Made by a program: the position numbers and the translations under genes | Assembly (NCBI RefSeq): GCF_039062465.1 | Contig: NZ_JBCLNF010000010.1 | Span: forward strand, 1 to 36,868 | Length of the DNA: 36,868 nucleotides | Origin: Parolsenella sp958406235 | GTDB taxonomy: Bacteria > Actinomycetota > Coriobacteriia > Coriobacteriales > Atopobiaceae | Direction of reading: 5' to 3' | The notes under the pieces: model-generated | What the model was told of the DNA's origin: nothing | Seen by the model: the letters and a program-made list of their open reading frames with translations, nothing else | The model's database searches: none | Shown: piece after piece, positions 1 to 8,296 of the stretch | How the letters are laid out: the number at the start of each line of letters is the position of its first letter | How positions within the stretch are numbered: position 1 is the first letter of the stretch

Positions 1-44
1 GGACCTCGGGGGCGTTCGGTTAACTGCGGGAGCGTGCCGTCAGC

Positions 45-1082
45 TCAATGTGTTCGGTTGGGATCGGAAATCAACCCCGCGGAAACGAGCGTCACGCCGC
101 CGTTAGAGGCGGGTACCGCGACCCACTTCTGGTTCCAGGCTCCGTTGTCCTGCCACTGCTGGACGTTGTCACCCTTCGCGCCGCCGCTCGTTGCGGTGGC
201 GAGGACCTTACCCGACCCGACGTTGGTGAGTGTGACGTAGCCCGCCGCGTCATGCGAGACGGTCCAGTGCTGCTGGCCGCCCATGTTGGAATCCCAAATC
301 TGCACGTTGGCACCATTCGCGGCGCTACCGCCGCTTACGTCGAGGACTCCCCTATTGGCGCAAAACGGCCTGATGGCATAGGTGCCGTCCGCGATGGTGG
401 CGCGATTGGCGTCCGCGAGGTCATCGAGGGTCTGGCGCCACGTCTTGGCAGGCTCGAACGAGAAGGACTGCGAGGCGTCATCGCTGGTGCTCCAGATTTG
501 GACGTTGGTGCCGTCCACGGACAGGACGCGGCCGGAGCGAAGCGCGGAGGCGAGCTTCACGCCGCCGTTGGAGTCGGGGATCGCGATCCACTTCTGGTTC
601 AGGGTGTCGGTGGCATCGCGCTGCTCAACGTTATCGCCCTTGTTGGCGGTGCCCCACGTGACAGCGAGGACCTTTTCACTCCCGACATTGGTGAGGGTGA
701 CGTAACCCGCCGCGTCGTGCGAAACAGTCCAGCACTGGCTATCAAGCGACGTAGCATCGCTAATACGGACGTTAGCGCCGGAGCTTGCGCTCGAACCCTC
801 GACATCCAGAACGCTACCATCAGAGCAAAGCGCCTTGATGGCATAGGTGCCGTCGGCGATGGTGGCACGGTTGGCATCGGCGAGTGCGTCGAGGGCCTCG
901 CGCGTGGCCATGGGCTGTGGATCGCCCGTCACGGGGGCGTCGCCGCTGGCGCCGACCTGAGCGTCGAGCGACTCGTTGACATCCGCCGAGGCAGGCGCAG
1001 GGGCGAGGACGAGAGCAAGGACGCATGCCACCACGGAGGCAGCGGCGAGCGACTTGAGCACGGCTGGGCGTAAAGAGCGCAT
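45..1082 (-). CDS. Secreted RICIN-repeat lectin-like protein, C-terminally truncated
   Basis: A 345-residue secreted protein. Residues 1-33 form a signal peptide (Arg near the N-terminus, long Ala/Val/Leu core, ASA cleavage site before DVNES). Two similar units follow, each with a 'DALADANRATIADGTYAI' lead-in and a RICIN-type beta-trefoil segment with the repeated motifs VLDV, ANVQIWD, QHWTVSHD and NQKWVAVP. Such modules usually bind carbohydrate, so adhesion to glycans is a family-based guess. The ATG is chosen because GGGGGG lies 4 bases upstream and because it matches the start of the neighbouring paralogue (MRS-R/L). The second RICIN unit breaks off: after 'GGVTLVSA' the expected ALR...V(L/D)V...NVQIW lobe is replaced by ten unrelated residues and a stop. 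The protein looks 3'-truncated by a rearrangement or indel and may once have carried SLH-like modules like its neighbour. Confidence 0.8.
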   Translation of the reverse strand: MRSLRPAVLKSLAAASVVACVLALVLAPAPASADVNESLDAQVGASGDAPVTGDPQPMATREALDALADANRATIADGTYAIKALCSDGSVLDVEGSSASSGANVRISDATSLDSQCWTVSHDAAGYVTLTNVGSEKVLAVTWGTANKGDNVEQRDATDTLNQKWIAIPDSNGGVKLASALRSGRVLSVDGTNVQIWSTSDDASQSFSFEPAKTWRQTLDDLADANRATIADGTYAIRPFCANRGVLDVSGGSAANGANVQIWDSNMGGQQHWTVSHDAAGYVTLTNVGSGKVLATATSGGAKGDNVQQWQDNGAWNQKWVAVPASNGGVTLVSAGLISDPNRTH

Positions 1083-1141
1083 GGGACCCCCCAACGATCG
1101 CGTTTTAAGCCAACTAACAGGCATAGCTTGTCGTAACGATA

Positions 1142-1172
1142 CCACCCTGGGCGCAAGCCGCGTCCAGGGTGG
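1142..1172 (-). terminator. Hairpin after the SLH/RICIN gene
   Basis: Perfect 9-bp inverted repeat (CCACCCTGG / CCAGGGTGG, 13-base loop) between the stop of the gene at 1250-3268 and the start of the next minus-strand gene. There is no convincing T tract, so it may be a weak terminator or an mRNA-end structure. Confidence 0.45.
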
Positions 1173-1249
1173 CAATAAAGGTCGGTGACGGGGGTCTATG
1201 CGAGATGCCGCCGCCTGGAGCGCCGGGCAGCAGCTGGGCGCGGTCGGGC

Positions 1250-3268
1250 CTACACGAGGCCCTTGTCGCTCATCCTGCGCAGGAACGCGGCCATGTCGCA
1301 GCGGGCGACGTTGCGCATTCCGCCGAAGGTGCCGTCCGGGAAGCCGGCGGACACGCCGTTGGCGGCGAGCCAGCAGACGTCGGAGGCGTGGTTTGCCTCG
1401 TCGCCGTCGCGGACGTCGGAGAAGGGGCTCCCGCCCACGGACGAGACGTCGTGGCCCGCCCGGGAGCTCAGCCTGCGCAGGAACGCGGCCATGTCCTGCC
1501 TGACCACCGTGGCGTAGGGGCGGAAGGTGCCGTCGCCGAAGCCGCGGGAGACGCCGCTCTCGGCGAGCCAGCAGATCTCGCGGTAGTGCGGGGTGTCCGG
1601 GGTGACGTCGGAGAAGGGCGAGGACGCGGGGGCCTCGTAGGCGGGCGACCCCGCGACGCGGTACAGGAACGCGGCCATGTCGCAGCGGGCGACCGAGGCG
1701 TAGGGCTGGAAGGCGAAGGTGCCGTCGCCGTTGTCGAAGCCGGTGGAAATCCCGGTCTCGTACAGCCATGCCACGTCGTTCGCGTGGGGAGAATCGACGA
1801 AAATGTCCGAGAACACCCCAAGGTGGGCGTTCATGAACTGGAAGGACTGGGCAGCACCGCCGTTGGTGGTCCAAATCTGCACGTTCGTGCCAGACGCCGA
1901 CGCGCCGCCGGCGACATCGAGCGCACGATTCAAGCGCAGCGCGGAGACCAGGGTTACGCCGCCGCGAGAGTCAGGCACGGCAATCCACTTCTGGTTCCAA
2001 GCGCCAGACCCCTGCCATTGCTGAACATTAACGCCCTCGCCCGCCGTGCTGCCAGTGGCTTCGAGGACCTTCCCCGATTTCACATTGGTGAAGGTGATGT
2101 AGCCGGCGGAGTCGTGCGACACAATCCAACGCTGGCTGTCTGAGTTATCCGCTTCCCAAATGCGAACATTGGCGCCATTCGCGGTGCTGGCACGGGCAAC
2201 GTCCAGAACGGCCCTGCTGGAACAGAGCGCTCTGATGACGTATGCGCCATCAGCAATAGCATCGCGATTGGCAGCCGCCAGCGCGTCAAGAGACTTGCGG
2301 TCGCTCGCAGCCGCCTCCTTAATAACAGCGAGGTAGTGCGCCTTCTCATCGCGATAACGGTTCTGCCAGCCCTGGTGATACTGCGGCTGACTGGGATAGC
2401 GCCTGGCCACGTTGTTGATAACGTAGTCGCACAGCGTCGTAACGAGGGTCTCGTCATCCATGGAACTATTGATACCAGAGTTCTTGATGAACCAGATGGC
2501 ACCCCAGTAGTTGCCATTGCGGATCTCGTACTTGCCGCCGCCCTTGCCAAAGAGGTTGGCCATGCCCCAGACGAGGCTCTTCACGCAATCGGAGCGGTCA
2601 TCGATGTTGATGCCCAGCTCGACGAGGCTCCCGCGGATGCCGTCGCTGCTGTCATAGTACTGCGTATAGGCCCAGTCGTTCTGGAGGCCGGAGAACTCAG
2701 TCGGGTCGGCGTTGTAGCAAGCGTGCCAGGCGGCGTTAAGGTCCTTGCCGAATTCGGTGAAGTCACCGCCCTTCCTCGTGTCCCTGTTCACGTTCCACCC
2801 GTACTTGTCGCCGAGGACCTTGAGCGCCGAGTACTTGGTGGGGTTGTAGCTGTAGACCGAATAGAGGAAGGGCCCGAGGTCATAGCGGTTGTCGAACTGG
2901 AAGTAGCCCATGGCGTGATAGCCATCGCCCCAGCTGAGGCCCTGGTCGTAGTTCTGGCCGCTCTCCCACCTGCAGAAGTAGAGCATCTCGGGAGAGACGT
3001 CGCGGGGGGACAGGGGCCTCGCGACCCGGCCGGCATCGAGGAGCATGATGCCCGCGTCGGAGTCGCCGGCGGCGGTATCGTCGGCAGCGGCAGCCTCGGG
3101 CTCGAAGCTGTTGTCGCCAGCTTCGAGGACGGCGACGCGATCGTACTCGGCCCCGTAGAGATCGGAAACGGCATCGGCCGAGGCGACCGCAGGCGCGACG
3201 GCAAGGATACCCGCCAGCGCCGAGACCGCAATGGCGGACTTAAAAGCGATTAGTCGTATGGAGCGCAT
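1250..3268 (-). CDS. Secreted lysozyme-like, RICIN and SLH-like repeat protein
   Basis: A 672-residue exported protein. Residues 1-31 are a signal peptide ending ASA before DAVSD. After a short acidic linker, residues about 85-320 hold a domain with 'FCRWESGQNYDQGLSWGDG', 'MGYFQFDNRYDLGPF' and many Trp/Tyr residues; this resembles lysozyme-fold cell-wall hydrolases, with Glu in WESG a candidate catalytic acid (inference). A RICIN beta-trefoil follows (about 335-480: VLDVA, GANVRIWE, NQKWIAVP, TNVQIW). The C-terminus has three SLH-like repeats, each with FSDV/FSDI, DVAWL/ICWLAESGVS, GDGTF and a closing DMAAFL(Y/R)R. In Coriobacteriia these modules are common on surface proteins. The ATG at 3268 has GGGAG 5 bases upstream and is preferred over an upstream GTG. 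Likely role: a wall-associated hydrolase or adhesin. The enzymatic domain is the least certain part. Confidence 0.85.
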   Translation of the reverse strand: MRSIRLIAFKSAIAVSALAGILAVAPAVASADAVSDLYGAEYDRVAVLEAGDNSFEPEAAAADDTAAGDSDAGIMLLDAGRVARPLSPRDVSPEMLYFCRWESGQNYDQGLSWGDGYHAMGYFQFDNRYDLGPFLYSVYSYNPTKYSALKVLGDKYGWNVNRDTRKGGDFTEFGKDLNAAWHACYNADPTEFSGLQNDWAYTQYYDSSDGIRGSLVELGINIDDRSDCVKSLVWGMANLFGKGGGKYEIRNGNYWGAIWFIKNSGINSSMDDETLVTTLCDYVINNVARRYPSQPQYHQGWQNRYRDEKAHYLAVIKEAAASDRKSLDALAAANRDAIADGAYVIRALCSSRAVLDVARASTANGANVRIWEADNSDSQRWIVSHDSAGYITFTNVKSGKVLEATGSTAGEGVNVQQWQGSGAWNQKWIAVPDSRGGVTLVSALRLNRALDVAGGASASGTNVQIWTTNGGAAQSFQFMNAHLGVFSDIFVDSPHANDVAWLYETGISTGFDNGDGTFAFQPYASVARCDMAAFLYRVAGSPAYEAPASSPFSDVTPDTPHYREICWLAESGVSRGFGDGTFRPYATVVRQDMAAFLRRLSSRAGHDVSSVGGSPFSDVRDGDEANHASDVCWLAANGVSAGFPDGTFGGMRNVARCDMAAFLRRMSDKGLV

Positions 3269-3481
3269 GAAACTCCCAACGTTTTGCACGCCCGAGAGGC
3301 GGGCACGTACAGAAGCAAAAACGATAGCATCCCGAGCGGATTAGTGTATGGAGGCGACGCCGGAACATGCAAAAAGATCAGCAGGGGCAGCGTTGGAGAT
3401 GACCGCGCCGCCCAGGACGATGGCGTGGCGCGAGCGGCAGCGCTCGGGAGCCGAAATCGCCCGAGGCGTCGGCCACGCCAT
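3269..3481. other. Upstream region of the SLH/RICIN gene
   Basis: About 210 bp with no credible gene. A small perfect hairpin (GCCCG/CGGGC, 3290-3304) lies in the presumed leader just before the Shine-Dalgarno. On the minus strand TTGCAT and TACACT, 18 bases apart, could form a weak promoter; this is a guess. Confidence 0.3.
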
Positions 3482-3522
3482 AAAGAAAGGCACCGCGCTT
3501 CGCCGATGCAAAACGCGGCACC
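3482..3522 (-). terminator. Rho-independent terminator of galU
   Basis: Read on the minus strand: GGTGCCGCGTTTTGC, a 4-base ATCG loop, then GCGAAGCGCGGTGCC and TTTCTTT. Allowing G-U pairs, the arms form a continuous 15-bp RNA stem followed by a U-rich tail. It lies about 50 bases past the galU stop. Confidence 0.75.
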
Positions 3523-3571
3523 TTATCGATTATTAGAGGGAAAGTCGCTGCCCGGCAGAGACGAACGACCC

Positions 3572-4459
3572 CTACGCCTCCATGGCCTCCTGGAAGGCAG
3601 CAGCGAAGCGCGGGTCGGCCGCGGCGAGGCGGGCGTTCGTGGCGATCCAGCCGGCGGGGGTACCGGTGTCATAGCCCTCGTGCACGTCGATGACCAGGGC
3701 GTAGAACTCCTCCTCGGCCATGGCGCGAACCATGGCGTCGGTGAGCTGGATCTCGTTGCCGGCGCCGGGCTGCTGATCGGACAGGAGCTCCATCACGCGC
3801 GGCGACAGCAGGTAGCGGCCGACGGCGAACAGGCGGCTGGGCGCGTCCTCGGCAGCAGGCTTCTCGACCATGCCGGTCATGCGCCAGACGGCGCCTTCTT
3901 CGTCACCGGTTGCACCCGGGAAGTCCGAGATGGCACCCACGGGCTCGCCGGCGATAATGCCATAGCGAGAGACCTCGTCCGCCGGGCACGCCGCCACGGC
4001 GATGACGGAAGCGCCGTTGTGCGCGTCCGAGACCTCCTTCATGCGCGGGAGGATCTTCTTGTCAGGTACGACGTAGTCGCCCAGGAGCACGAAGAACGGC
4101 TCGCCGTTCGTGGCGAACGACGCGCAGCGCACCGCGTGGCCGAGGCCGCGGGGCTCGCTCTGGTAGCAGAAGCTCACCGGCACGCTGCCGGCCTCCGCGA
4201 TGGCATCGGCGTAGGCGTCCTTGCCGCGAGAGCGCAGAAGGTCCTCCAGGCCAGGATCGCGCGTGAAGTAGCTGGCGATCTGGGGCTTCGAGGGAGAGCT
4301 CACGATAATGCACTCGTCGACCTCGGCCGGGGCCAGAGCCTCCTCCACCACGTACTGGATGACGGGCTTATCGAGAACGGGAAGCATCTCCTTGGGCGTG
4401 ACCTTCGTACCGGGGAGAAAACGGGTACCCAGACCGGCGGCGGGGATAATGGACTTCAT
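3572..4459 (-). CDS. galU: UTP--glucose-1-phosphate uridylyltransferase
   Basis: Makes UDP-glucose from UTP and glucose-1-phosphate in the cytoplasm, supplying cell-wall and surface glycan synthesis. The 295-residue length fits bacterial GalU. The N-terminus carries the nucleotide-binding signature AAGLGTRFLPGTKVTPKEML. Further on are the family motifs QSEPRGLGHAV, LLGDYVVPD, GMVEKPAAEDAPS, GRYLLSP and NEIQLTDAM, and DTGTPAGW near the end. The ATG at 4459 has GGAGGG 7 bases upstream, and the family starts at exactly this point (MKSIIPAAG), so an in-frame extension further upstream is rejected. It has its own terminator and a long upstream region with repeats, so it appears to be a single-gene transcription unit. 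Confidence 0.97.
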   Translation of the reverse strand: MKSIIPAAGLGTRFLPGTKVTPKEMLPVLDKPVIQYVVEEALAPAEVDECIIVSSPSKPQIASYFTRDPGLEDLLRSRGKDAYADAIAEAGSVPVSFCYQSEPRGLGHAVRCASFATNGEPFFVLLGDYVVPDKKILPRMKEVSDAHNGASVIAVAACPADEVSRYGIIAGEPVGAISDFPGATGDEEGAVWRMTGMVEKPAAEDAPSRLFAVGRYLLSPRVMELLSDQQPGAGNEIQLTDAMVRAMAEEEFYALVIDVHEGYDTGTPAGWIATNARLAAADPRFAAAFQEAMEA

Positions 4460-4665
4460 TGCGTTGCCCTCCGTTTGGTTTGTTGTTTGGCTTGTTGATT
4501 TGGCTTGTAATCGCAGCTTGCCAACGGCTGCGTTGCATATAGTGCGCCCTGAACGGCCGCAAAACGAGCGCACTCGCAAAATACCACGGGATATGCGCAG
4601 GCGGCGGGGCGGGCATGTCGGGTGGGCGGCGAGTAGCCGCGCGACACGCCACAAGTCGTCCTTGA
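4460..4665 (-). promoter_or_regulatory. galU leader and probable promoter region
   Basis: No gene seen. Just upstream of the galU Shine-Dalgarno the minus strand reads as a low-structure CAA/AAC-rich tract (repeats of CAAGCCAAA and CAAACCAAA), likely an unstructured 5' leader. A TATAT-like box near 4536 is a possible -10, but no good -35 accompanies it. Confidence 0.35.
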
Positions 4666-4721
4666 ATTCGGATTTTCATGCGCGTAGCATTCGGATTTTC
4701 CGTCGATTTGATTCGGATTTT
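4666..4721. repeat. Three direct repeats ATTCGGATTTT upstream of galU
   Basis: The exact 11-mer ATTCGGATTTT occurs at 4666-4676, 4689-4699 and 4711-4721, with 23- and 22-base periods, about two helical turns. On the minus strand this reads AAAATCCGAAT, about 210-260 bases upstream of the galU start. The phasing suggests a cooperative protein-binding array. No regulator gene is adjacent. Confidence 0.7.
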
Positions 4722-4905
4722 ACGTTTGCGCAGGTAGTAGAGCCGTTATAGCAGTGCCGCCAGCTCGCCTGCAACGTAGACGTGCAAGCACAACGATCAT
4801 CGCAATTCTCCGGGTCGCCAAATCCGCTTTCGCTTACAAGATTCGACCTGAACGCCGCACCCTCTTTCGCGCGCGGAGCCACTCGGCACACCCGTCCGGG
4901 AGCCC

Positions 4906-5163
4906 AATCTTCCTAGGGGTGGTCAAAAACATGCGCGCGGCGGACGCTCGGAGGCCGTTTAGGCTTCCACGTGGGTTGATTCGAGGCCCGAAGAGGATCG
5001 TCCGAACGCGTTTTGCCCCTCTCATAAGTCATTTCGGTCCGATAGAAGGCCAGTTACTTGACCACAATCAAGCAACTGGCGCCACAGAAACGAGAGACGC
5101 TCGCCATTCTGTCCGCCGCGCGACCATTTTTGGCCACCAGCACAGAAATTACTATTAGGAGAC
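4906..5163 (-). repeat. Inverted-repeat intergenic element, copy A
   Basis: A roughly 258-bp non-coding unit aligning end to end with copy B at 16295-16551. Its borders are imperfect 27-base inverted repeats (4918-4944 and 5112-5138, 22 of 27 matching) starting GGTGGTCAAAAA and ending CGCGCGGCGGA. An inner hairpin (CCAGTTACTTGA / TCAAGCAACTGG) lies near 5050-5079. Outside the right arm is an A/T-rich tag ATTACTATTAGGAGA. The element is between tandem minus-strand genes, with the tag on the side away from galU. It encodes no protein: a MITE-like mobile element or a structured RNA/regulatory unit. Confidence 0.75.
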
Positions 5164-5297
5164 ATCGAATTCAGCCTTGGCTTAGCTCAACGACGACGCG
5201 CAACGCCCACCGATGGAGCTCCCGCACACCGCCAAGACCCGATCGCGACACCTCGCGCCTGGTCCCGCGGCGCATTCGCGCCCAAACCACTGCTCGC

Positions 5298-5332
5298 ACA
5301 AAAGAGGCCCTCCCCCGCAGCGGGAAGGACCC
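5298..5332 (-). terminator. Terminator of the M20 amidohydrolase gene
   Basis: On the minus strand GGTCCTTCCC and GGGGAGGGCC pair as a 10-bp stem (with G-U pairs) around a short GC-rich loop, followed by TCTTTT. It lies about 30 bases after the stop codon. Confidence 0.75.
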
Positions 5333-5363
5333 CCGAACAGTCACGCACACACCGCTCACGCGC

Positions 5364-6554
5364 CTACTCCCCAGCCAGCCTTTCCGCCAGCTCCTTGCGC
5401 GCCGCCGCGAGAAGCTCCGGGTTGCGCAGCAGATCCAGGGCCGCGCACGCCATCGCCTTGCTCGTCACGAGCAGGCAGTGCCGCCCGTTCTCGGAAATCG
5501 CCAGCTCACGGAACTCGGGCGTATGCCCAGAGATCTTCTTCTCCGGCAGGATCGTCCCAAAGATGTTGCACGCCGGGATAACGCGGCTCACATCGCCCAA
5601 ATCCTCGCCGCCCTTGTCGCCGGGCATCCCTTCCATAACCGGCTCGCCAAAGGCCTCGAGCTCCCCGCGCGCGGCGTCGCCCAGCACGGAATTGGGAATG
5701 CGGCCCAGATACCCGCCGAGTTCCTCGATCTCAACCTCGCACCCCGTCGCCATGGCGATGCCACGCGCCGCACGCCTCACAACATCCATCGCCGGATCGA
5801 CGTGGGAGCCGTTCGTGGAAGACACTTCTACCTCGAGTTTGGCCCTCGCCGGGATGCGCCCGATGTCGTTCGAGATGTCGAGGATCACGTCACAGACGTG
5901 CACGTCATCCGGAAGCTGCTGCCTAGAGACGCCCAGCGCCTGATGGAACAGCGACGCGGCGTCGAAGGCGTTCACGCCCTCCTCCGGATGAGACTCCGCG
6001 TGCGCGGGCTTGCCTACATAGGTGATGTACGCGCCTTTGAACGATGTGCATTCCCCGCCAATCCGTGTCATCGCACTCGTGGGATGCATGAGATAGACGG
6101 CATCCAGCCCATCGAACGCGCCCCTCTCGAGCATGATGATCTTGCCGCCGCCGTCTTCCTCCGCCGGCGTTCCAAAGACCTCGATCGAGCCGGCAACGCC
6201 AAACTGCGCCATGGCGCGCTTCGCGGCAATGCCCGCAAGCATGGCACTCGTGGCGATGAGGTTGTGCCCACACGCGTGGCCGAGCTCCGGAAGCGCGTCG
6301 TACTCCGCAAAGAAGGCGATGCGAGGGCCTCCACCGTTGTTCCACGAAGCCCTGAAGGCCGTGGGCAGGTTTTCGCATGCGTCCTCGACGGCAAAGCCCT
6401 CCTTCGCAAGGACCTCTCGGCAGAGCGCGCTCGCGTAGGTCTCCTCGAAGCCAATCTGCGGATGCGCATGGATATCCTTGGATACGGCCCACATGGCGTC
6501 GATGTCCCCGTCAACGGCATCGTTAACGAACTTCCTCACTTCGTCTTGAAGCAT
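5364..6554 (-). CDS. M20-family amidohydrolase (AbgB/M20D-like)
   Basis: A 396-residue cytoplasmic metallohydrolase that cleaves an amide bond in a small acylated substrate (families of this kind act on N-acyl amino acids or aminobenzoyl-glutamate). Visible motifs: DIHAHPQIGFEE near residue 28, AEYDALPELGHACGHN (metal-binding His/Asp/Cys region, about 88-103), GTPAEEDGGGK (catalytic and metal Glu pair), KPAHAESHPEEGVNA (dimerisation/substrate loop) and a late SGHTPEFRELA with the last metal His. The ATG at 6554 has AGAGGTGG upstream. It lies about 125 bp beyond the preceding PTS IID gene, but a strong hairpin separates them, so co-transcription would need read-through. The exact substrate cannot be read from sequence. 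Confidence 0.9.
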   Translation of the reverse strand: MLQDEVRKFVNDAVDGDIDAMWAVSKDIHAHPQIGFEETYASALCREVLAKEGFAVEDACENLPTAFRASWNNGGGPRIAFFAEYDALPELGHACGHNLIATSAMLAGIAAKRAMAQFGVAGSIEVFGTPAEEDGGGKIIMLERGAFDGLDAVYLMHPTSAMTRIGGECTSFKGAYITYVGKPAHAESHPEEGVNAFDAASLFHQALGVSRQQLPDDVHVCDVILDISNDIGRIPARAKLEVEVSSTNGSHVDPAMDVVRRAARGIAMATGCEVEIEELGGYLGRIPNSVLGDAARGELEAFGEPVMEGMPGDKGGEDLGDVSRVIPACNIFGTILPEKKISGHTPEFRELAISENGRHCLLVTSKAMACAALDLLRNPELLAAARKELAERLAGE

Positions 6555-6587
6555 CGTGAACCACCTCTCATGCCATGAGCTAGATAT

Positions 6588-6624
6588 CGAAAGTGGCGCC
6601 CGGGCGCAATGGCCCGAGCGCCAC
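6588..6624 (-). terminator. Terminator after PTS operon 1
   Basis: A near-perfect stem: GTGGCGC(T)CGGGC paired with GCCCG(G)GCGCCAC around a 6-base loop, then TTTCGAT on the minus strand. It lies between the IID stop and the M20 gene start, and likely ends the PTS/6PGDH operon. Confidence 0.7.
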
Positions 6625-6678
6625 CCAAGCAATCGCACGCGAGCCCAAAGTCTAGACTCAACGACGCCCCGTCCAGAT

Positions 6679-7509
6679 CTACACAATCCCGAAGAAGCTC
6701 GCCACAATCGAAAGGGCGATGATCGCAAGGATCAGCAGGCCATACTTATTGTTGTGCTTCTTGAGATAGAGGGAAATCAGCCCAATCACCGCAAGCGGCA
6801 GAAGGCCGGGTGCCACCGCGTCGATCATCCCCTGGATCGAGATGGGGTCAGCCGCGTTCTCGAGGGTGAACTCCGTCGCAATCTCAAGCGCCACGTTCTC
6901 GGCGGAGAGGGCGCCCATGACCATAAGGCCCAGCATGCCGCACGCCATGATGATCTTGTCCATGATGCCACTCTTGAGCATGTTCATGACAGCGGTGCGG
7001 CCAAGATCATAGCCAAGGCCATACAGCCAGCGACCGATAAAGTACGTCACCAGGGGGAACATCAGCGCCACGGGAACAGCGAGCAGGTTGCCCGAGAGGG
7101 CAAACGTGGTCGCGATCGAAAGCGAGATGGTCTTGCAGGTTCCCCAGACAAGGCTGTCGCCGATGCCGGCCATAGGGCCCATGAGCGCCGTGCGCATGGA
7201 GTACATGACCTCGTCGGGCACGTTCTCACCCGTCGCGCGCTCCTCCTCCATCGAAAGCGTCATGCCGTTCACGACAGCGCCGATGGTGCCCTCCGTGTTG
7301 TAAAACTGGCTGTTGCGCTTAAGCGCCTCGCGGTAGTCGTCGTCATCCGGGTAGAGCTTGCGAAGCGAATCCATGAGCGACAGCATGTGCGAAAGGCCCT
7401 GAAACACGACGTTGTTGCTCTGAACCTCGGCATACAGCCACCACGTGCGCCAGGCATTGTTGATGTCCTTCTTGGTGAGGATCTGCTGGCCCTTCTCTTC
7501 CTCTGCCAT
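6679..7509 (-). CDS. PTS mannose/fructose/sorbose-family component IID
   Basis: A 276-residue membrane subunit which, with IIC, forms the sugar channel of a mannose-family PTS permease. The N-terminal half is cytoplasmic and has the family signature region (LTKKDINNAWRTWW, NTEGTIGAVVNGMTLSMEE, TALMGPMAGIGDSLVWGT). The C-terminal half is hydrophobic and ends in a predicted transmembrane helix (LLILAIIALSIVASFFGIV). The start has GGGAGG upstream, and the preceding IIC stop is 3 bases away, implying translational coupling. Last gene of the operon gnd-IIB-IIC-IID; no IIA gene accompanies it here. Confidence 0.95.
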   Translation of the reverse strand: MAEEEKGQQILTKKDINNAWRTWWLYAEVQSNNVVFQGLSHMLSLMDSLRKLYPDDDDYREALKRNSQFYNTEGTIGAVVNGMTLSMEEERATGENVPDEVMYSMRTALMGPMAGIGDSLVWGTCKTISLSIATTFALSGNLLAVPVALMFPLVTYFIGRWLYGLGYDLGRTAVMNMLKSGIMDKIIMACGMLGLMVMGALSAENVALEIATEFTLENAADPISIQGMIDAVAPGLLPLAVIGLISLYLKKHNNKYGLLILAIIALSIVASFFGIV

Positions 7510-7511
7510 GG

Positions 7512-8282
7512 CTATTCGCCTCCCTTGTTAGTAACGGGCTGCTTCTCGGGGGCATTACCCAGGAAGTAGTAGATAACCGCAACGCATGCGCCAAAGATGG
7601 CGATAGCAATGGCGCCAAGGCCGAGATACTGGACTGCGAAGTAGCCAATGAAGAAGAACGGCATGATCTCTTTCCTGCCAATCATCGAGATCGCAATGGA
7701 GAAGCCGATGGCGGGCAGCAGAGAGCCGGCAACCTCGATGCCATTCATAGCCCACTCGGGGATCGCGTCAATCATCGCCGTCACTACCTCCGCAGCGAGG
7801 ATGTTGCAGAGAAACACCGGCACAAAGAAGATGACGGCGGAGACGAGCAGCGGCAGGATCGTCGTGTTTATACGCACGCCGCGGAAGTCGTTCTTCTCGA
7901 GGCAGGCATCGACCCTGACGGACCAGATGTTGTTGGCAGCACCCTTAAGCGTCCAGAGCGCGGAGCCGAGGATGCCAAACGGAACGGCGAGAACCGTCGC
8001 CGCACCAGCGTCGAGCCCCGTGGAGATGGCGATGGGAATCGAAATGAGTGCCGCGGAGGACGCGCACGCAGGCACGGTTCCGCCAGGATAGATAATGCCC
8101 AGGTAGAGCAGCTCGAGCGATCCGCCGAGGACGAGTCCGGTCTGGACGTCTCCCATGAGCAGACCCACGACGCCACCCACCACTACGGGCTGGCCAAGGG
8201 TGTCAGACAGGGTGTAGCCGAAGTCGGTTGTCGAGATCACCTGCCAGAGGCCACAGAACAGAGCGATTGCGATGCCAGACAT
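7512..8282 (-). CDS. PTS mannose/fructose/sorbose-family component IIC
   Basis: A 256-residue polytopic membrane protein carrying the substrate path of the mannose-family PTS. Family features include QPVVVGGVVGLLMGDVQTGLVLGGSLELLYLG near residues 31-63, followed by GGTVPACASSAALISIPIA. Several long hydrophobic segments run to the C-terminus. Good Shine-Dalgarno (AGGAGG) before ATG 8282. It is coupled to IID downstream and follows IIB by 14 bases. Confidence 0.95.
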   Translation of the reverse strand: MSGIAIALFCGLWQVISTTDFGYTLSDTLGQPVVVGGVVGLLMGDVQTGLVLGGSLELLYLGIIYPGGTVPACASSAALISIPIAISTGLDAGAATVLAVPFGILGSALWTLKGAANNIWSVRVDACLEKNDFRGVRINTTILPLLVSAVIFFVPVFLCNILAAEVVTAMIDAIPEWAMNGIEVAGSLLPAIGFSIAISMIGRKEIMPFFFIGYFAVQYLGLGAIAIAIFGACVAVIYYFLGNAPEKQPVTNKGGE

Positions 8283-8296
8283 CTTCGATACGCCTC

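Noticed and set aside
5000..5080. tRNA-like T-arm (GATTCGAGGCCC) in element A
   Set aside because: No matching acceptor, D-arm or anticodon stem could be drawn around it.
4754..5158. A possible 134-residue gene within element A
   Set aside because: The corresponding frame in copy B is not preserved as the same protein, and the conserved features are inverted repeats, so the element is treated as non-coding.
5058..6578. A 506-residue plus-strand open frame across the M20 gene
   Set aside because: Arg/His-rich translation typical of an antisense frame in GC-rich DNA; the minus-strand M20 protein has conserved metal-binding motifs.
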